Shown here piece after piece: positions 1 to 5,969 of a stretch of DNA of 7,680 nucleotides; the stretch's first letter is position 1, and each line of letters opens with the position of its first letter. The notes beneath the pieces were generated by a model. That model was given only the letters and a program-made list of their open reading frames with translations. It had not been told where the DNA came from and did no database searches. The stretch lies in the NCBI GenBank assembly GCA_937910255.1, contig CALEOQ010000383.1:1-7680 (forward strand). The letters run 5' to 3'. Source of the DNA: an uncultured Caulobacteraceae bacterium (GTDB lineage Bacteria > Pseudomonadota > Alphaproteobacteria > Caulobacterales > Caulobacteraceae). Made by a program: the position numbers and the translations under genes.

Positions 1-39
1 GGATCTACATGTGTTCACGAGCCGAGTCAGTGCGGTTAA
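1..39. other. Possible degraded sequencing-adapter remnant at left edge
   Basis: Bases 2-9 read GATCTACA, identical to part of the Illumina TruSeq universal adapter. Laid ungapped on the 39 adapter bases that would precede an insert, about 21 of 39 positions agree. The orientation is the one expected for read-through at a left contig end, mirroring the clear adapter at the right end. Against this, agreement is best at the outer edge and worst next to the insert, the reverse of normal read-quality decay. This is suggestive only. Confidence 0.28.
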
Positions 40-212
40 AGTGGTGGACCGTGCGGACAGGTGACTGGCGGGGGCAGGAGATGCAGGCCGCGATCATGGG
101 CTTTGCGGGGGATTCGGAGGCGCCTCTGCCGTCTGGGGCGCCGCCCATTACCACCGCCCCGGGCGGCGATAACTGGACGCCGCTCGCCGAGCATGCGACG
201 GCGGGCTTGTGA
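3..212 (+). CDS. Possible 3' end of an unidentified gene, open at the left edge
   Basis: This frame is open from the left edge to a TGA at 210-212. From about base 79 on, its third positions are mostly G or C, clearly more so than in the +1 frame, and the peptide is of ordinary composition (for example APPITTAPGGDNWTPLAEHATAGL near its C-terminus is not low-complexity). That makes it a candidate for the tail of a gene whose 5' part lies outside the window. I do not recognise the family. The first ~13 codons may be adapter-derived or low quality, and the ATG at 9-11 has no ribosome binding site, so it should not be taken as a real start. A non-coding reading is also possible. The long antisense frame over the same bases looks like a shadow. 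Confidence 0.3.
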   Translation: MYMCSRAESVRLKWWTVRTGDWRGQEMQAAIMGFAGDSEAPLPSGAPPITTAPGGDNWTPLAEHATAGL

Positions 213-235
213 CGGCGCAGCCTGCGGGCTAGAGC
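207..235 (+). promoter_or_regulatory. Candidate Caulobacter-type housekeeping promoter for the dehydrogenase
   Basis: TTGTGAC at 207-213 and GCTAGAGC at 228-235 are separated by 14 bases. The established Caulobacter housekeeping consensus is TTGACGS, 10-14 bases, GCTANAWC. The -10 element fits at seven of eight positions; the -35 element fits at only about four of seven. Transcription would begin near 240, about 35 bases before the ATG at 275. The -35 element overlaps the stop codon of the possible upstream frame. This is pattern matching by eye. Confidence 0.3.
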
Positions 236-274
236 CGATGAAATTGGTTTCAAACGCAACGATCCCGTGAGCGC

Positions 275-1351
275 ATGACCCTGTTCGATTCCCCCGACTT
301 CGATGGCCACGAGGCCGTTCACGCCTTTTCCGACGAGGCCACGGGGCTGCGCTGCATCATTGCGGTCCATTCCACGGCCCGGGGCCCGGCGGCCGGCGGC
401 TGCCGCATGTGGCCCTTCCCGACCTCGGCCGACGCCCTGCAGGACGCGCTGCGCCTGTCGCGGGCCATGTCCTACAAGAACGCCATGGCCGACCTGGATC
501 TGGGCGGCGGCAAGGCGGTGATCATCGGCGATTCCCGCACCCAGAAGTCACCGGCCCTGTTCGAGGCCTTCGGCCGGGCCGTCGAGGCCGTGGGCGGCGC
601 CTACTGGACCGCCGAGGATGTGGGCGTCTCGCCGACCGACCTGATGCATGCGCGCCGCCACACCCGCTTCGTGGCGGCCCTGGAGGGCCATCCGGCCGCC
701 TCGGGCGATCCCAGCCCGGTCACCGCCGAGGGCGTGTTCCGCGGCATCAGCCTGTGCGTACGTCGGGCCCTGGACCGGGACCTGTCAGGGGTGACGGTGG
801 CCATCCAGGGGGTCGGCCATGTGGGCGCCTATCTGGCCCAGAAGCTGAGCGCGGCCGGGGCGCGGCTGGTGATCACCGACGTCAACCGCGAGGCCCTGGC
901 CCAGGTGGCCGCGCAGACGGGCGCGATGATCGTGGCGCCCGAGGAGATTTTCGACGTCGAGGCCGATGTCTTTGCGCCCTGCGCCCTGGGCGGGGCGATC
1001 AGCGCCGAGACCCTGCCGCGCCTGCGCGCCAGGATTATCGCCGGGGGCGCCAACAACCAGCTGGCCGACCCGGTGATCGGCCAGACCCTGTTCGACCTCG
1101 GCCTGCTCTATGCGCCAGACTATGTGATCAATGGCGGCGGCATCATCAATGTGGCCGGCGAGATCCGCGCCCTGGACGCCGGCGAGGCCTTTGACGCCGC
1201 CTGGGTGGAGGCCAAGCTATCGCGCCTGATGCTGACGCTTCAGGAGGTGCTCGACCGCTCCATCGCCGAGCGGCGTCCCACCCACGAGGTGGCCGGCGAG
1301 ATGGCCCGCGATCGGATCGCCCGCGGGCGCAGCGTCCTCGCCGCCCAATAG
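275..1351 (+). CDS. Leu/Phe/Val/Glu-type amino-acid dehydrogenase
   Basis: This 358-residue protein is a cytoplasmic NAD-dependent oxidative deaminase of the Glu/Leu/Phe/Val dehydrogenase family. It would interconvert an L-amino acid with its 2-oxo acid plus ammonia. The N-terminal catalytic domain has the glycine-rich GPAAGGCRM segment (~37-45), YKNA with Lys68, and LDLGGGKAVI with Lys80. These lysines fall at the same numbers as the catalytic pair of Bacillus leucine dehydrogenase. AEDVG (~113-117) supplies the conserved Asp. The C-terminal Rossmann domain carries GVGHVG (~179-184) and an acidic residue in VITDVN (~202), which fits NAD rather than NADP. The length matches leucine and phenylalanine dehydrogenases (about 360), not hexameric glutamate dehydrogenases (about 450). 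Residue 40 is Ala where leucine dehydrogenases usually have Leu (GPALGG), so the preferred substrate is not settled. The ATG at 275 has only a weak ribosome binding site (GTGAGC). No catabolic partner gene is adjacent. Confidence 0.95.
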   Translation: MTLFDSPDFDGHEAVHAFSDEATGLRCIIAVHSTARGPAAGGCRMWPFPTSADALQDALRLSRAMSYKNAMADLDLGGGKAVIIGDSRTQKSPALFEAFGRAVEAVGGAYWTAEDVGVSPTDLMHARRHTRFVAALEGHPAASGDPSPVTAEGVFRGISLCVRRALDRDLSGVTVAIQGVGHVGAYLAQKLSAAGARLVITDVNREALAQVAAQTGAMIVAPEEIFDVEADVFAPCALGGAISAETLPRLRARIIAGGANNQLADPVIGQTLFDLGLLYAPDYVINGGGIINVAGEIRALDAGEAFDAAWVEAKLSRLMLTLQEVLDRSIAERRPTHEVAGEMARDRIARGRSVLAAQ

Positions 1352-1354
1352 GGC

Positions 1355-2704
1355 TCACCCCGCCGGAGCCATCCGGTCCTGGCGCGGCTCACGCACCATG
1401 AACAGCAGCAGCAGCAACCCCGCCGCCAGGAAGGCGATGGAGGTTCCGAAGACGCTCTCATAGCCCAGGGTCGCGGCCATGATCCCGCCCACCAGGGGAC
1501 CGGCCGAGGCCATGATCCCTTCGGCGGTGGAGGAGAGTGCGATGCGCATGGGCAGTTCGTCCCGAGATCCGAACTCCAGGATCATGGTCTGGGCGCTCAT
1601 CATGTAGCCCGACTGGGCCGCGCCGAGGCCAAAGAAGGCCACGAAGATGGCGGCCACCTCGTGGACGTTCATCAACAGCACGGTGGCGGCGATCCAGATC
1701 ACCAGCGAGCTGACCAGCACCACCCGGAAGCCGGTCTTGTCGCCGAGATAGCCCCAGACCAGGTTCGAGAGGGTGTCGGCGCCCAGGAAGGCCAGGCTGA
1801 GCAGGCCGATATTGGCCCCGGTCAGCTCGATCGTGGTGCTGACGTACAGAATGTAGAACGGCGTCGCCATGCGTCCGGTGATGCTGAGCATCTGGACGAT
1901 CAGGAAGAACATGTAGCCGCGATCCTGCGAGATCAGCCGCGGGAAGTCCTTCAGCCGTTCGAAGAACGGGGTCTGCACCCGGGTGGTCGGCGGCTCGGGC
2001 TCGATCATCAGGAACTGCAGGGCCCAGAGGCCAAGCGAGGTCAGGATGGTGGCGAACAGGAAGGTCGAGGCGTAGCCGTTGCCCAGCAGGTTCCCCTCGA
2101 TGAAGTACTTCCCCGCCACCCAGGCCAGCGCCGCGGCGATGACCCCGCCAGTGGCGTTGCGCCAGGCCTGCAGTCGGCCCCGCCGACTGATCGGGATCAC
2201 CTTGGCCATCAGCAACGAGAAGACGACCCGCTGGGTGCCCATGAACAGGCCGAACATGAACATGAAGGCGAGGATCGCCACCACCAGGGTCTGGCCGGCC
2301 AGGAACCAGCCAGCGAGCGCCATGCCCAGGATCTGGACCCTCGCCAGGCCGCCCATCCAGACGGCGGCCGGCATCACCCGCTTGCGGTGCTCGATCTGGG
2401 TGGCGCCGAAGATCGGCGAGATCATCCCGCCCACCTGTTGCAGGGCCAGGCCCAGGCCGACGATGAAGCTGGAGCCCGAGATCAGGTAGAGATAGGCCGG
2501 CAGGAAGGTCGGCGCATTGACCAGCCGGAAGCCGGTCATGCCCAGCATGCCGTGCAGGTAGTGGGCGATGTAGTTGCGCTTCAGATTGGCCCAGACGAAC
2601 TTCTCGTATTCGACTTCGCGCTCAGCCAGTGTCCTGCCGTCGTCGTCAGCATGGATCACGACCGCCTCATCGGCGATCGGTGGTTCCTCGGTGGTCTTTT
2701 CCAA
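1355..2704 (-). CDS. MFS transporter
   Basis: This is an integral inner-membrane protein with a charged N-terminal stretch of about 45 residues followed by hydrophobic segments consistent with the 12-helix major facilitator fold. A motif-A-like loop, GYLGDKTGFR, lies in the second half, as expected between helices 8 and 9. An equivalent polar loop containing EHRKR follows the second helix of the first half. FRLVNAPTFLPAYLYLISGSS forms the first-helix region. The substrate cannot be read from the sequence and no neighbouring pathway suggests one. Start choice: the frame opens after an in-frame TAG, and the first possible start is a TTG at 2755 with no ribosome binding site. A second TTG at 2704 is preceded at 5 bases by AGGGA, so I prefer it (449 aa); the longer form would be 466 aa. 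A GTG at 2656 is a weaker option. The stop lies 3 bases from the stop of the convergent dehydrogenase, with no terminator between them. Confidence 0.9.
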   Translation of the reverse strand: MEKTTEEPPIADEAVVIHADDDGRTLAEREVEYEKFVWANLKRNYIAHYLHGMLGMTGFRLVNAPTFLPAYLYLISGSSFIVGLGLALQQVGGMISPIFGATQIEHRKRVMPAAVWMGGLARVQILGMALAGWFLAGQTLVVAILAFMFMFGLFMGTQRVVFSLLMAKVIPISRRGRLQAWRNATGGVIAAALAWVAGKYFIEGNLLGNGYASTFLFATILTSLGLWALQFLMIEPEPPTTRVQTPFFERLKDFPRLISQDRGYMFFLIVQMLSITGRMATPFYILYVSTTIELTGANIGLLSLAFLGADTLSNLVWGYLGDKTGFRVVLVSSLVIWIAATVLLMNVHEVAAIFVAFFGLGAAQSGYMMSAQTMILEFGSRDELPMRIALSSTAEGIMASAGPLVGGIMAATLGYESVFGTSIAFLAAGLLLLLFMVREPRQDRMAPAG

Positions 2705-2714
2705 TAGCGTCCCT

Positions 2715-2745
2715 GCCGCGCGGGGGTCGCAAAGGGTCGCGCGGC
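2715..2745 (-). promoter_or_regulatory. GC-rich hairpin immediately upstream of the MFS ribosome binding site
   Basis: GCCGCGCG at 2715-2722 and CGCGCGGC at 2738-2745 are perfect 8-base inverted repeats around a 15-base loop. In the MFS transcript the stem ends directly before the AGGGA that would serve the TTG at 2704. It could limit access to that site, or simply be a chance GC-rich palindrome. If translation starts at 2755 instead, the hairpin lies inside the coding region and loses this meaning. There is no U-run, so it is not an intrinsic terminator. Confidence 0.35.
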
Positions 2746-2783
2746 GGCTCCCCAAAATTATGATCTGCTAAAACAATGCCTCC

Positions 2784-2810
2784 GTCCTAGCAGAGTCCTT
2801 CGACCTGAAA
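2784..2810 (-). promoter_or_regulatory. Candidate promoter for the MFS gene
   Basis: On the minus strand TTTCAGG (2810-2804) is followed after 12 bases by GCTAGGAC (2791-2784). The second element fits the Caulobacter -10 consensus GCTANAWC at seven of eight positions, and the spacing is in the accepted 10-14 range. The -35 element is poor (about four of seven). A CATAAT at about 2757-2762 also resembles a -10 box but has no partner at a suitable distance. The gap from the transglutaminase stop to the MFS start is 158 bases, which leaves room for an independent promoter. Confidence 0.25.
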
Positions 2811-2862
2811 AGCGGATTTCTCGCCCGCGCCAAAATTGGTCGAATGGCCAAGCTGCGCTGTT

Positions 2863-3741
2863 TCAGGCGGCGCTCGCCAGGGGGGCGGCCAGGGTGACGT
2901 CCACCTTGACCACCATGCGGCTGGCGCCTGGATCGCCCAGGATGGAGCCGCTGATGGGGGCGGCTTCGGCCGGCGTGCGGCTGACAGCGACGGGGATCAG
3001 GTCGGCGGCTTCGGCCAGTCCGTTGGTGGGATCGAAGTCCATCCAGCCGAAGGCCGGCAGGAAGACCTCGCACCAGGCGTGGGTGGCGCCGGCGCCGCGT
3101 ACGCCGTCGTGGCCCGGGGAATAGAGATAGCCGCTGACGAAGCGGGCGGCGAAGCCCACCCGGCGCAGGGTCTCCACCATCAGCCAGGCGAAGTCGCGGC
3201 AGGTGCCGCGGCCAAGCGCCACCGTCTCGTGCGGCGCCTGGGTGCCCTCTTCCTGACGGGCCTCATAGTCGAACTGCTGATGGATGGCCCGGTTGAGCCG
3301 CAGCACGTAATCCAGCGCCGGCTCCCCCACGCTCGGCGCCAGGCCATGCAACCAGCGCAGCAGCAGGCCCTCGGGATCCACGGTGACCGGCTCGATATAG
3401 GGGCCCAGCACCGCCCGGTCGCTGGGGGGATAGACGATCGGCGTGGCGGTGCGGGGGTCGTCCACCTCCTGGGGCTCCAGGGGGGCGGGGAAGCGTTCGA
3501 TCTCCAGCTCGCTCAGGATGAAGAACTCGTCGGACTCCTCGCTGACATTCAGCTGGCAGACGCAGTTGCCATAGGCGTCGTAACGCCAGCGGGTTTCTCC
3601 CCGGGGGGAAAAGGTCAGGGCGCCCTTCACCACCCGCAGGGCATGGCCGCCCCTGGGGCGCACCAACAGCTGGTGCGGCCCAAAGGCGACCGGGCGCTCG
3701 TAGGCGTAGCGGGTTTCGTGGCGGATGATCAGGCGGGACAT
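2863..3741 (-). CDS. Transglutaminase-like (papain-fold) family protein
   Basis: This 292-residue protein has no signal peptide and no membrane segments. The N-terminal part (about 1-80, beginning SRLIIRHETRYAYERPV) matches the beta-rich N-terminal domain common in bacterial transglutaminase-like proteins, where the HxTxYxY segment is typical. The catalytic domain follows, with a complete Cys-His-Asp triad: Cys181 in GRGTCRDFAWL, His221 in THAWCEVFLP and Asp237 in GWMDFDPTNG. Family members are thought to act as cysteine proteases or amidases; a cross-linking role is not implied. In many bacteria relatives sit beside an alpha-E-domain protein and a circularly permuted ATP-grasp protein, but neither is present here. 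The ATG at 3741 has only a weak AGCAGC-type ribosome binding site; no better in-frame start was seen. The gap to the upstream esterase gene is 56 bases, so co-transcription is possible. The natural substrate is unknown. Confidence 0.92.
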   Translation of the reverse strand: MSRLIIRHETRYAYERPVAFGPHQLLVRPRGGHALRVVKGALTFSPRGETRWRYDAYGNCVCQLNVSEESDEFFILSELEIERFPAPLEPQEVDDPRTATPIVYPPSDRAVLGPYIEPVTVDPEGLLLRWLHGLAPSVGEPALDYVLRLNRAIHQQFDYEARQEEGTQAPHETVALGRGTCRDFAWLMVETLRRVGFAARFVSGYLYSPGHDGVRGAGATHAWCEVFLPAFGWMDFDPTNGLAEAADLIPVAVSRTPAEAAPISGSILGDPGASRMVVKVDVTLAAPLASAA

Positions 3742-3797
3742 GTGCGCGCTGCTAACACGCCCTGGCGGCGAAGGTTCCTCACCATGGCGTCGCGCCC

Positions 3798-4730
3798 CTA
3801 AGACTTCGCCGGCAGGACGGCCAGCAGGGCGCGGGTGAAGCCGGCCGGGGCGACGGTCAGGTGGTCCTCGTCGTCCAGGACGGTCGTCGCCAGACTCAGG
3901 CTCGGATAGCGGCGCGATTTCAGGACCTGCTCCATGGCCCGCAGGTCGCCGACCATGTCGAAGCGCGAGGCGTGGCGCCGGGTGGGGCCGGGCGTCTCGA
4001 AGGCGCCGATATACATGAAGACCTCAGCCGGCAGATCGGTGTGGCTCTGCGCATAGTCGGCCTCCATCGTCATGATGCGCCGCTGGCCAAACCAGAAGGA
4101 GGGGCTGCCCAGCACATAGGTCTGGAACATCTGCGGATCGCTGAACAGGATCTGCGCGCCCAGCAGACCGCCATAGGAATGGCCCAGCAACACGCGGGCG
4201 CCGGGGTCGGCCCGGAACCGGCCCTCGATGAAGGGCAGGACCTCGGCCTTCAGATAGCCCTGGTAGGCGTCGCCGCCGCCATGCGCCCGGGCGCAGCTGG
4301 AGGGCGGATCGCAGGGGACGGGCGTGTAGTCGCGGCTGCGCGACGCCGCGCCATCTTCGCCCTTGGCGTAGGACAGACCCACGAGGATGAACTCCTCAAT
4401 GACGGGCCCATCCAGATTAACCCGCCGGGCGATCTGGCGAAGGATGGGAAAGCTGTAGTCGGCGTCGGTGACGTAGAGGGTCGGGTAGCGTCGCTGCGGC
4501 TCCTTCTCATAGCTGGCCGGCAGGCTGACAAAGACCTCGTAGTCACGGCCAGAGACCGGATCGGGCACGGTCCAGACCTGGGTCCCCTGCAGGACGTAGG
4601 GCTGGCCGTCGGCGGACGAAGCCTCAGGCGCTGCGTGAGCGGCAGGCGGGGCCTGGGCGTCGGCTTGTTCGGTGCAGGCCGAGACCAGCGCCGCCGTCGC
4701 CAGGATAAGGGCTAAACCCAATGATCTCAT
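3798..4730 (-). CDS. Exported lipoprotein alpha/beta-hydrolase (esterase D / Fes-like)
   Basis: This 310-residue protein resembles the putative esterase (esterase D, Fes/IroE) branch of alpha/beta-hydrolases, which includes siderophore and other ester hydrolases. Residues 1-19 (MRSLGLALILATAALVSAC) form a lipoprotein signal with lipobox V-S-A-C, and Cys19 would be acylated. Thr20 at +2 does not indicate inner-membrane retention, so outer-membrane or periplasmic placement is likely. An Ala/Pro-rich linker runs to about 42. The nucleophile elbow is GHSYGG with Ser185. DDEDHLT near the C-terminus supplies the likely catalytic His. The acid residue is not certain; Glu in IGAFET is a candidate. 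Cys140 and Cys146 could pair in the oxidising periplasm. The ATG at 4730 is preceded by GGGGGA at 5 bases and opens directly on the signal peptide. A GTG at 4751 in the same frame has a weaker site. No siderophore synthesis or TonB receptor gene is adjacent, so a siderophore substrate is not supported here. Confidence 0.88.
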   Translation of the reverse strand: MRSLGLALILATAALVSACTEQADAQAPPAAHAAPEASSADGQPYVLQGTQVWTVPDPVSGRDYEVFVSLPASYEKEPQRRYPTLYVTDADYSFPILRQIARRVNLDGPVIEEFILVGLSYAKGEDGAASRSRDYTPVPCDPPSSCARAHGGGDAYQGYLKAEVLPFIEGRFRADPGARVLLGHSYGGLLGAQILFSDPQMFQTYVLGSPSFWFGQRRIMTMEADYAQSHTDLPAEVFMYIGAFETPGPTRRHASRFDMVGDLRAMEQVLKSRRYPSLSLATTVLDDEDHLTVAPAGFTRALLAVLPAKS

Positions 4731-4805
4731 CGCAATCCCCCGAAGCGCCACCTTACGCTGCTATGGGGCGAATGTGGCGAAACTCAGGGGCGCCTGTTCC
4801 CGTAT

Positions 4806-5891
4806 CTATTCGCCCGCGCCAACCACGGCCACGCCGGCCAGCAGGGCGGCGAGTTCGGCCTGGCGGGCGCAGCCGGTCTTTTCCAGCACGCGGCGGAGCT
4901 GGTTGCGCACGGTGTTGATCGAGACCTCGCCGGCCTGGGCCAGGTCCTCCAGGGTCTTGCCGGCGGCGATGCCCTGGGCCACGCGGGCTTCGGCCGCGGT
5001 GAGGTCGAACAGCGAGCGCATGAGGTTCAGCGACGGGGTGCGCTCGCTGCTGACCGGTGTGATCATCATCAGGGCGAAGCTCTGGCCGAAGATGTCATGG
5101 GCCGAGCGCTTGATGGGGATCAGGTGCAGCACCTGGGTCGCCCGGCCCAGCTCGTCGCGCAGGGGAAAGGTGCAGCGCCCGAGGCCGGGCGCGGTGTCGA
5201 TGGTCTTGAGGGCGTCGGTCAGCATCTGCTGGGCGGCCTTGTCGCTCAGCGCCAGCCGATTGCCGGCGCCGAACCGCACCTCGCCGCCGAGCGGCGCCAT
5301 CCATTCATTGGCCTCGACGACCACGCCGCCCTCGGTGAGCAGGAGGGCGGGCAGCCGCAGGCCGCTCAACGCTTCGGTGGCGCCCCGGGCGCGCTGCAGG
5401 CCCAGGCGGGCGCTGACCAGGGCGCTGCGCGCCAGATGAGGGCGCAGGCTGTTGAGCATGGCCACGTGCTCGGGCTCGATCGGGCCGCGCTCCAGCGTCC
5501 GCTCGATGCTGAAGACAATGGAGTCGCCGGTGGGCACCTGCAGGCCGGTGCCGGCCGACCAGCCTAGTCCGCGGGGGTGGAAGAAGTCCCGATAGATGGG
5601 ATCGATCTTGATCTGATCTTCGCTCCAGAAATCCTGCTCCACGAAGAAGGCGGGATCGGACTGGCTCATGATGCAGGTGCGGCGGGGGCAACGATGGAAC
5701 CAGCCATCGTTCACATAGGCCTCGAAGACGTCGCGGATCGAGCCCGAGGCGGTCCAGCAGAGCGAGCGCCGCGCCGAGAACAGCAGACCGCCCCGGGACT
5801 CGGTTCGCTCCGCCAGATCGTCGAGCACCGAGGGCCAGAGGTCCGGCGCCACGGAACACTCATAGATCCGGTCAATCAGATCGCTTTCCAT
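4806..5891 (-). CDS. LuxR-type helix-turn-helix transcriptional regulator
   Basis: This 361-residue regulator has a C-terminal LuxR/GerE-type DNA-binding domain at about residues 295-350. It begins with FDLTAAEARVAQGIAAGKTLEDLA and has SINTVRNQLRRVLEKTG as the recognition helix region, matching the usual LT..E..V......G....eIA......S..TV..hl..i..Kt pattern. The preceding ~290 residues are a soluble sensory region. Its opening (ESDLIDRIYECSVAPDLWPSVLDDLA) and middle part (PALLLTEGGVVVEANEWMAPL, PAS-like) occur in a large group of alphaproteobacterial orphan regulators. There is no receiver domain and no clear acyl-homoserine-lactone binding signature, so the signal is unknown. The ATG at 5891 is preceded at 4 bases by GGGGGT and is preferred over a TTG at 5915 (369 aa). 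It lies 78 bases after the desaturase stop and 75 before the esterase start, so it may control either neighbour; that is inference. Confidence 0.9.
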   Translation of the reverse strand: MESDLIDRIYECSVAPDLWPSVLDDLAERTESRGGLLFSARRSLCWTASGSIRDVFEAYVNDGWFHRCPRRTCIMSQSDPAFFVEQDFWSEDQIKIDPIYRDFFHPRGLGWSAGTGLQVPTGDSIVFSIERTLERGPIEPEHVAMLNSLRPHLARSALVSARLGLQRARGATEALSGLRLPALLLTEGGVVVEANEWMAPLGGEVRFGAGNRLALSDKAAQQMLTDALKTIDTAPGLGRCTFPLRDELGRATQVLHLIPIKRSAHDIFGQSFALMMITPVSSERTPSLNLMRSLFDLTAAEARVAQGIAAGKTLEDLAQAGEVSINTVRNQLRRVLEKTGCARQAELAALLAGVAVVGAGE

Positions 5892-5969
5892 CGGACCCCC
5901 ATTGGCTGGAGGCAAGACTATCGCATTGATCGCGCCGGTCGTCTGGATCTTGCGCCCGTGACGTGCGGG

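Noticed and set aside
61..96. GTGACTGG at 61-68, identical to the start of the TruSeq index-side adapter, with CGATCA near 91-96
   Set aside because: Beyond the first 8 bases the ungapped agreement falls to about chance level, so I treat it as coincidence.
5..370. Long minus-strand frame covering the left leader and the dehydrogenase start
   Set aside because: It overlaps the 5' end of a well-supported dehydrogenase and its translation is Arg/Pro/Gly-rich, typical of an antisense shadow in GC-rich DNA.
1661..2707. 348-residue plus-strand frame opposite the MFS gene, rich in His, Gln and Asp
   Set aside because: Its composition is that of an antisense frame over a membrane-protein gene; the opposite strand encodes a convincing MFS transporter.
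2820..2862. Possible terminator after the transglutaminase gene, around CCAAAATTGG
   Set aside because: The stems are 4 bases with loops that are too short or poorly placed, and no T-run follows.
2836..3801. 321-residue plus-strand frame opposite the transglutaminase gene
   Set aside because: The minus strand carries the complete Cys-His-Asp transglutaminase-like protein; this frame has no recognisable motif.
4757..4780. Short direct repeat TTCGCC-ACA-TTCGCC upstream of the esterase
   Set aside because: Two copies of a 6-base word in GC-rich sequence, with no further copies, are not evidence of a binding site.
5951..5969. Possible terminator stem (CCCG/CGGG) after the desaturase stop
   Set aside because: Only a 4-base stem and no U-tract.
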